This document shows positions 56,000 through 64,000 of a DNA stretch of 64,000 nucleotides, in pieces (positions within the stretch are counted from its first letter, which is position 1; every line of letters starts with the position of its first letter). Where the stretch lies: assembly GCA_015680685.1 (NCBI GenBank), contig MNCI01026491.1:178692-242691 (forward strand), given 5' to 3'. The stretch is from Gnetum montanum. Lineage: Eukaryota; Streptophyta; Gnetopsida; Gnetales; Gnetaceae. The translations under genes and the position numbers were made by a program. The notes below the pieces were generated by a model that did no database searches, had not been told where the DNA came from, and saw only the letters and a list, made by a program, of their open reading frames with translations.

Positions 56000-58309
56000 T
56001 TTTTTCAGTGCTTAAAATAAGATAGAGGATTAAGAGATGGTACACAATAACATCATTAAATCATTCAATGTCAGCCATCATTACACATTCATCATGCTTT
56101 TTGAATTTTCAGTCTTCTTCGTAACTAATGGGCTTATGATTACATTGCTTAGTCGTGACTAATTTTTATCCACATTTATACACCAATAGCTTACCAAGGT
56201 CAATGTTATGTAGCTTCTTGTTTAGACTCGTTATACTTCATGTTAAAGTAAAATAAAACATTAGAATTCTGGAGTCAAGATTAAATGTAGTTGAAGCTAA
56301 ATTTTGTTCCATACGTCATTGGGATATCATAGTTGTGGAGTAAAATAAGAAATTTATCAGCCATCATTAATTTTAAAAGTATAAAATTTTGAAAAATTAT
56401 TAGCCTTATTGTACCAATCTATCCATAATGTAACTTAGATGGTAGCTATTTCATCTTGCTATTTCCAAAGACAATTGAACGTATTTGAATCCTAGTTTAT
56501 AAGCCACTCAAAATTAAACTTGACCAATTCTTGAAACGGATTCGCCCAGTTGTTTTTTATTACTAGTTTTAAATAAAAATCAATAGATTGACTAATTAAC
56601 CTACAATGTATTTGTTGAGCTTACCTTGCTTCATCTATAATAGCATCACAAATAATTTGCTTGGTTAGAAGACTTATAGGATTTCTAATTTTCATGGGAT
56701 TAAAACTTATTAATTGTGGCCCCTTGTTGGCATGGGAGAGTTGATATCAACAATGATAGTAGCAGGTTCATCATATTCTATGTTAAGGATAAAAATAAGT
56801 TATGTTTAAATTGGATGGAGAGGTTATTATGAAAGTGCTTCATGGTAGGCCCCGGTTTGGCTTGGACGTGATTTTATTTTTGTTTTTTAGTCTCCTCTCT
56901 CATTTTCCATTTTTCCATAGTTTATTTATCATTATTTTTCATTTTAAATTTTAAAATTTGACTGCTCATTTTCCAAATTTTAATTTGCAGATGAAGTTTA
57001 ATCAATTTCTTCATACAAGCATTTTCAAAAATTTGTATGCATCATTGAAAATTTACCTGCATGCTATGCTTTAGATTGAACATTACATTCGCGACCCTGC
57101 ATTATTGTCCCTGACACGCAACGTTTCATAATTAATCCAATACTTTTATGGAATCGGCCTGTGTGCTCATGCATTTATAATGCATGCAAGGTCTTGCATT
57201 TACAAGGTCCACAGACCCATTATATGGGCAACCATTTCTTATTGCACATGCATCAAAATAGACAATACGCACCATTCTCAGCCATGAAAACTTAGGCATT
57301 CAACCCTTTTCGTTGCAGAAGCCTTATGACATTCGATTAAGGGTACCCACCGGTCTTACCGGCGTAAAGCTGGGAACATACACCCCGTTTTCCGCATTCA
57401 AATTTTATATGCAATTCAGTTTACTTACCATTTTTAGCCATTTAGGCTGTAAATGCATTATGACATTCGGTTCAATTAACCAATACGTCTTAGCCAGTGA
57501 ACTCTTGTAACGTGCAAGCCCTTAGATTTTTAAACATTTTATCGTTATTATATTTGATTTACAATAACCCAGGTTCTTCGTCTTACACTCGTAAAGCTTT
57601 GGAATTTATAAAGCGTTTTTTGGCATTCAGATTTTACAAGTAGTTGGGACATGATGGTGGGATTTTATATAAAATTCAAGCTCACTCACAGTTTTTAGCC
57701 GACCTGGCATTCAGTTTAACCAATTAACTAAGGCAGGTGACTTGCTAAATGCTTTTTTTTTTCCCGTTTTCCAATTCTATCTTATAAAGCACTAAACATA
57801 AAGATAATTGGAACTTTTATTTTTATTATAAAAATACACACTGTATTCTACCACTTAACTTATTTACCTACTTAAAGTTTCAGAATCAGTGGTAGGTCTA
57901 TCATGGTTATTTACCTCTTCTGTAAGTTTCTTTATTGATAAATAAAACTTAAATTTGATAGTTCTAATTTAAAACAATTTGTACTTAAGGCTTATAATAA
58001 GTAAGAGAGTGGTAAAGAAAGGAAGGGCTTCATACTCTATTTGACTTTTCCCGATACATAAAGATGCATTTCTTGACTACGATTGTTTTCTTGTTATAAT
58101 TTCCATATAAATTTGTAGGTTAGTGTTTCAATTTCTCTATTTGATTGTGTAATGTTTAATATTTCACTATTCACCTAGCAAAATAATGGTATTAGACCAT
58201 TATGTACATTTGGTGCTTATTTATTGCTAGAGTTTGTAGCAAATTTTTTTGGTTATTTTGGCTTGGTGCTATGAAGTTAAGTTTCAATTTGTTATAAATA
58301 AAGAAAGCA
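56000..58309. other. Unannotated spacer with imperfect direct repeat
   Basis: No supportable gene. 57349-57510 and 57588-57740 form a degenerate direct repeat (shared words include cgttttc/cgtttttt-ggcattca, attttata, tttttagcc and aaccaatta). Other frames are short and AT-driven. Confidence 0.5.
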
Positions 58310-59340
58310 TTAAAATTTGAAAAATTAAATAAAGAAAATTGGCTAATATGGAAAATGATGATGGAAAATTTTCTAGTAATTCATTAGATTTTTTTCTTAA
58401 AAAAAAAATAGTGTATTGTAGGAGTTGATGATGATGAATAAAACTTATTAGATCATAAATGTTTAGAAACTATTTGAACTTGCACAGACCAAACTTTGTT
58501 TGTTATTTTAAAATGTAAGTTGATAAAGGTTTGGCAAAAATTGAAAAATTTGTTTGAGCAACCATTTTGCGCAAATAAGCTACATACAATAATGAAGTTA
58601 TTTTTATAGAAAATGAAAGAAGATATGTCAATTTAGAAATATGAAAGTGAATTACTTTGAACACTTTGGAGATGCATTTTAAAAAATTACATTTTAATGA
58701 ACAAATATTATGTCTACTATTGTTGAATTCTCTACCCTTCTATTGAAAAATTTTTCTAGCTATTATTGCAAATATTATGGTTGATAAATTTAAAATACAA
58801 GATATTAGTGTGTTATTATTAAATCATCATCATCATCTTGGTGCTTTTTACTAGATATTTGCTAGGTTGACCATTAAGGAAGAGGAAGGATTTGATGATG
58901 ATTTACTATGTTTTGTTGTCTACTTCATATCATAGTGCTTGATATTTACTGTACCCTAGGTAGCACATGTCTTAGCCTACTTATTGGAATTAAACCTATA
59001 ACTTGTAGACCGTGATCTATGTAGTTTAAGCATGTTAACAATGCCTCATTAATGCATTATTGCTAAATGAGAAAGCAATACATGTTTCTTCTCACCTATT
59101 AGGGAAAAATTGCTTAAGCATTGGATGCAAAGTTGATGGGAAGATTAAGAACAATGGATTATTTTAGTGGTCCTAGAAGAGAAAAAAGTCACAATCAAAA
59201 TCAAAGTTAGTTAGTATCGCAAAATAGAAAAGGTCTATGTTATTATTGCAAAAATTTGGCACATTTTTAGGTTGATTGCAAAAAAGCCCCATGTTGATGT
59301 AGTAAAGAATTAGGTTATGTGAGAGCTAATTGTTGACATT
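58310..59340 (+). pseudogene. Decayed Copia gag with zinc knuckle
   Basis: Plus strand. KFEKLNKENWLIWKMMMENF near 58310-58370 is the Copia gag start. LLVILKCKLIKVWQKLKNLF follows at about 58500-58555, then a DMS-like helical block. The zinc knuckle GLCYYCKNLAHF-VDCKK (CX2C-H-C) is at about 59230-59285, with a second CSKELGYVRANC-like knuckle after it. Many stops. No LTRs recognised. Confidence 0.7.
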
Positions 59341-59795
59341 TTAACCTTGTAAAAATAATGATAGTTATAAAATTCCATCTAAGCCCAATATTAAGAATTT
59401 GAGGTTGATATTATTTATTGAAAAGGTGTAACTTACTCTATTGTTAGCATTGCTGCATTGAAGAAAAATGTTTGGATATTGTAAAATATATTCTATAATT
59501 AAGATAAAATCATTAATTTCTTAATGTAAGCAAAATGATGTTATGAATAGTTATGATGATCCATGAAGAGTCATAACCAAACACAAGTTATAAAGAAGCC
59601 TTTGACCACACTTCATAGAATGTGTAAATCAATCATAGTACATCATGAAAGAATACATGATGTATTCATAAGCTAAAATGAAACAATGAAAATTATTTGT
59701 AAGACCCAAGAAAGTTGAAAGCTCCATGTAATCATAATGATGGAAAGAAGAAGAAAATGGGATACTCGTAATGTATGCTCTTGAAGAAAAGACTC

Positions 59796-60664
59796 TGATG
59801 AGTGGCGAGATACCCCTACACTCAACCATACGAATATGAGCGTTTTCATGTGTGATCCGGTCGAACTCCGCAGAAGGACTAGTTATGGCACCTAGATAGT
59901 TAGCCTTAGGTCATAGTTCGCTGTCTTCCCACCTGGACTATTATTATATTTGTCACGTATGGTTTAGTCTAGAGTGAGGTGTATGATGTGTTCCTAATCT
60001 AATGCTACTCTTGAAGGCAATGGAAAATAATATTAAATTAACTAATCTAGGAGAGAGAGGGTAAGAGAATCTAATTTAGCCTAAGTGTGATGGGCATCCA
60101 TTCCTTGATCATCCGTACACATCTTGGACCTCGTGCATGACTACCACCGGGATTACCAAGCGCAGATCTTAGGTACGCTACTGGGTTACCAAGTAGTCAC
60201 ACTTAAATGCTCGTAATCAAGTTGTACTCATTTTGCATTCTAACGTGAGTTTAAGGGCGAGAGAGACTAATTAGGAAAGTAGTAAATAACAATTAAATAA
60301 ATAAATAAACAAAGTAAATGCTGCAATGATGAAGTAATCTTGATCTTTATTGTCGGTCATGTGCATGTCCAAGTACATCACACTCGAATAAAGGATGCTA
60401 TACAATTACATTCACCACACTACAGGCAGACACTGGAAAATAATCTATCTCTAGAGGGATCAAACTGCCAGAGTTATACTATAATCTAACCTATTGTTAT
60501 GAAACAAAGGAGAGCCGCCTCTTATTTATAGACATGGTGACAGACTGCGATATTGCGTACGTGATATTGTAGGGGAAGATGCGATATTGCGTATGCGATA
60601 TTGTGGGGGATGCGATATAGCAACGGACGCGATATCACGGCCCATGCGATATTACGGCCCATCA
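59796..60664 (-). repeat. Solo Gypsy LTR
   Basis: An 869-base LTR of the same group, TGATGAGTGG...GGCCCATCA, with perfect 5-base target duplications GACTC at 59791-59795 and 60665-60669 and no internal region. U3 has a large GATATC/GATATT array (60545-60660) and a TATA box at about 60519-60532 (reversed). It formed by recombination between the two LTRs of an inserted element. Confidence 0.93.
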
Positions 60665-60669
60665 GACTC

Positions 60670-61591
60670 CTAGCTCTTTTAAATGCTACTTTCAAAGAAA
60701 AATATTAGTTCGAATTCATAAACGTTGATGAAATCAAGTAATTCCTATATGTGCCTAACACCAAAAAGAGGATTGGAGTATCAAGGATTGAAGATTGAAG
60801 AAAATGAGCATAGTAAGTTAATACTTGAGTAAAGGACTTGTGAAGTAAGTACACATAAAAGAGATAGTTAAAGATAATTATGGTAACTTAGGTTTAGATT
60901 ATTAAAGGATTCTAGAGTGGCCTAGCCTACTTAAGGCTAAGGATACAGTAAGTAAGAATATTCCTACCAACATTGTAAATGTGTCAAAGAACCCATAATG
61001 TTAAAAGATACTACAACAATATAAAAGTTATGCATTATTGAAAGAAAAGAAATTCTCATAAGCTTAACATCATGTTGTACTTAGCCCACATATGATAACT
61101 AGGAATTAAGAAGATGAAACAAAAGTAGAACTAATACTAGTTATACTCTATTTATGATAGCTTATGATTAGTATTAATCTACAAATAAGATTAAATGTAA
61201 GTATGTTCATCTCTAAAGAACTTAGAAGCAATTGTAATACTTATGATACTCGTAATTATAAGAACTATTATAAACTACGGTTACCCTATTAGTAGAGACT
61301 ATGATAACTCCTTATGTGCTTTATTTACATCTTGTTATATTAGATTCACTTAGAGAAGGTGTAAAATAAGATTCTAGCAAGATTCTCAATAATGGTGCTT
61401 TATTACATATTTATCCAAATAAAAAGAGTTTACTTAATTATAAAACTGAAAATGAAAAAGTGGTATAATCATGGTTATAAGACTAGATAAGCTTTATATT
61501 TACTATTTGGTTGGAAGAAAGTTTTTTCAAATTAATGAACTCCTAGAATTTATTCACTAAAATGGACAATTGAAACCAATGTTGAATGAAA
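60670..61591. other. Unannotated AT-rich spacer
   Basis: Possibly the decayed continuation of the Copia relic interrupted by the solo LTR, but I cannot read a domain. No other feature seen. Confidence 0.4.
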
Positions 61592-61850
61592 CTAAAATTG
61601 AACTTGGAATTTTATTATATCTATAGAAATGTACATGCTATGAGTTTTAAAAACATCATTAAGAAAATTATCAATTATTCCTAGTAATATTTGGAACAAA
61701 TTAAATAAATTTAAAATTATAATATCCCACCTATGTCTAGTATGTTCAAATATAGGACATTGTAGGAAAATGTGGTGTTCATCTTTAATGCTATTTATAC
61801 TACACACTCAACATATTTGTTCTTCATGAAAAATTTTGAGCTATCTACGT
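61592..61850 (-). pseudogene. LINE relic, zinc-binding domain after RT
   Basis: Minus strand EEQIC-VCSINSIKDEHHIFLQCP followed by FEHTRHRW fits the CX2C...ED-HIFL-C...W zinc-binding domain that follows RT in plant LINE retrotransposons (zf-RVT). One stop lies between the first two cysteines. No RT core remains next to it that I can read. Confidence 0.6.
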
Positions 61851-62336
61851 ATTTCAATCCTAGGATAATGAGATCCATTCGTGTGCAATGGAGCTAATCA
61901 TCATCATCATAAGCCTACTCTCTTCAAGTGCTACCCAACTAGGTTAAGTATTTGGGAATGAAATTTTCTTGCTCTTGATTTGTATTCATTAAATTCAAGT
62001 TAGTAATGATTGATGATATATTATTTACTTAACTTATATTTGGCCTCATTGGAATTCCATGAATGGATGTCATCAAGTGTGGAGTTATTCACATATCATG
62101 AAATATTAATTGTATGGAGTAGCTAAAAGAGCTAGTATTTGGAATAGTGAAGCATCTACAATAGTAAATATAGATGAGTCAACATTTGATTACCCTTAGC
62201 ATGTATGGGTTGCTATATTTGATGAATCCAAAATACTCAAAAATAACCATGTTGGTTGCTATATTTAACTAACCAATCTTATCTCTACCTACTCTACTAT
62301 ATAGTATTGTAATGGAACGTAGGATAGTAAGGTGAC
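61851..62336. other. Unannotated spacer
   Basis: AT-rich, possibly more of the LINE relic. No domain recognised. Ends at the Gypsy-4 insertion. Confidence 0.4.
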
Positions 62337-64000
62337 TGATGAGTGGCGAGATACCCCTACACTCAACCGTATGAATACGAGTGTTACATGCGCGATTCAG
62401 TCGAACTCCAAGGACTATGTGCTTACACGCCTTATGGAACACTTAAGGTTAATTAATCACTGTCTTCCCAAGCTTACTTGTATTTGTCACGGTTGTATGG
62501 TTAAGTAAGCTCGAGGCATGTGATTTTTATATCTTTTATCTTTTATCGCCTATGCTAAGAGGGAAAAGGGTGAAGAGACTAAGTAACTATCTTTCACTAA
62601 CTAAGCTTTAATCGTCCTAGCATTAGTATCCATTCCCACTTGCCGTTCACACCCTAAACTAGTGCAACGCTACTGGGATTACCAAACGCTATTCGTTACT
62701 GGGTTACCAAGCGTAGCGCATGTGCTCAAAGTGGTCGTACTGAATGCACTTAACTAGGAGAGTTAAGGGTTGAGAGAGATTAATTGCCTAAGAAAGCATT
62801 TAAACATTTTAAAATAATTAAAGTCCTATTTAGCTTAGTCCATATGATGCAAGGTTTATCAGAAAGTTAGTCTTTATTGCCAGACACAATGTGTGCTTAG
62901 GTACAAATTGCTTGAATAAAGATCTGTTCACTTTGAGACTGCTACTGTGGGCACATGTAAATTATTCTAACTCTGGAATGATAAAATTGCTAGAGTTTGG
63001 CTAAGGGTCTAGATCTAGATGGGAATACAAGGGAATTCCGCCTCTTATTTATAGAACTAGCGATGGGATGCGATATCGCATACGCGATATCGCGTGGGCG
63101 GATGCGATATCGCGTACGTGATATTGCGACTCATCATACCCCCATGACTAAATAAAAACTTATCCTCGAGTTACTTACAAAATATTGGGAAGGCATGGGA
63201 TTATTGACTTGAATGAAACTAATGGTGAATGGGGTGACATGTGAACGGATCATCATTACAAAACATGACAAAACTAGTGTTCATGATAACAAGAGTGAAC
63301 ACTTATACATTTGACATCAGGCCTTATTTGGTAGTTGAGAGAGAAGAGAGAAGAAGTCTGTTGCTTCCAACACCAAGATTGCACCTTCTGTTGTCCATCC
63401 ATAAGCGTGCCATCAATCTTGTTCCTTGCATAAGTGCTTCAGCACCGATCCATTCCAAGTGTTCCCTCCAGATCCAATCTATTGTTGTATGATTACCATC
63501 TGCACACACAACACAATTGCATATTAGCAAGGGTAAATGAATCACCATGCAGTTGATACCTTGCTTTGGTGTTAGGTCCATTGGCTGAGTTGTGATATGG
63601 CTGATGCAAATTCTGGAGGTGTAAAACTGGTGACTACCCAAGGTGTAGGGGTTAGGAGAAAATCGAAAAAATTGGACTATGACCCACATGACTGAGAGAA
63701 AACCTTCGGTAGCGAGAGAATGAAAAAAGATAAGGAATAAGAAAGATGGAGAAAAAGAGACAACTGTAATTCCGATGAAATGGATGTCAGAGATGGGAAT
63801 GAAAAAAATAGAAATTGATTGGGAAAATATTTTAGGGAAAGAAATTAACTAATGCACCAAATAGGAATGCCAGTGGATCCTCCCCAAAGCAGGCTCATGC
63901 CCTTAATGCCCTGACATTCCCACATTCAAAGAGTTCGTAGGCTCTAGAAATGTCATTTGGAAGCAAGAGTTAAAGTCTTAAACACAAAAGTTTACCAAAA
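62337..64000 (-). mobile_element. Gypsy-4, 3' end only
   Basis: The 3' LTR is 62337-63136, with TGATGAGT/ACTCATCA termini, a GATATC array at 63068-63125 and a TATA box at 63041-63054 reversed. The purine tract and internal 3' region follow, closely matching Gypsy-1 from 5943 onward, including the gatcctccccaaagcaggct block at about 63880. A 121-codon frame at 63324-63689 lies in the post-pol region. The left flank GTGAC (62332-62336) is the candidate target duplication. The element continues past the window. Confidence 0.9.

Overview
Nuclear DNA of a seed plant with a large, repeat-rich genome. The evidence is nested Copia and Gypsy LTR retrotransposons with tRNA-type primer sites, plant-type split genes, AT-rich spacers and almost no host coding sequence. 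The old, heavily nested elements would suit a gymnosperm, but the sequence alone does not settle the lineage. About 85% of the window is mobile DNA. The assembly is imperfect: one 707-base N gap (17681-18387) and four single-N joins (155, 2517, 6829, 8811). At least three of the single-N joins carry duplicated sequence and look like contig overlaps that were never merged.

Layout. 1-154 is a scrap of a plus-strand Gypsy element. 156-2418 is a near-identical inverted copy of 2518-4780 and is probably a misoriented contig. Copia-1 (plus strand) runs 2518-12684 and is split by Gypsy-1 (5117-12311, minus strand). The only clearly intact host gene is a five-exon cinnamyl-alcohol-dehydrogenase-like (CAD-like) gene on the minus strand (14245-16419). 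It is flanked at a distance by an inverted pair of ~220-base repeats (12845-13062 and 20470-20705). A possible NRAMP transporter exon relic lies at 22290-22405. Copia-2 (minus, 23005-40446) is split by Gypsy-2 (23272-36311, minus). Copia-3 (minus, ~41820-55999) is split by Gypsy-3 (45339-55166, minus). A decayed Copia gag (58310-59340), a solo Gypsy LTR with perfect 5-base target duplications (59796-60664), a LINE zinc-finger relic (~61592-61850) and the 3' end of Gypsy-4 (62337 onward) close the window.

The Gypsy elements form one lineage. The LTRs start and end TGATGAGT/ACTCATCA. The primer site matches the 3' end of tRNA-Asp, as in Athila/Tat-type elements. Gag and pol share one long frame, and the gag C-terminus carries a CX2C-HP-C motif. 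Gypsy-1, -3, -4 and the solo LTR have a U3 packed with GATATC palindromes just upstream of a TATA box. Gypsy-2 has a different U3 and an extra ~2.9 kb third reading frame between pol and the 3' LTR, with a plant-transposon-type domain followed by a long coiled coil. All the elements are broken by stops, frameshifts or deletions. Any present mobility would need proteins supplied in trans.

Most notable: Gypsy-1 and Gypsy-2 inserted, in opposite relative orientations, one base apart at the same site near the 3' end of pol in two different Copia copies. Also notable are the extra ORF of Gypsy-2, the premature stops shared between separate copies, and the swapped U3 promoter modules.
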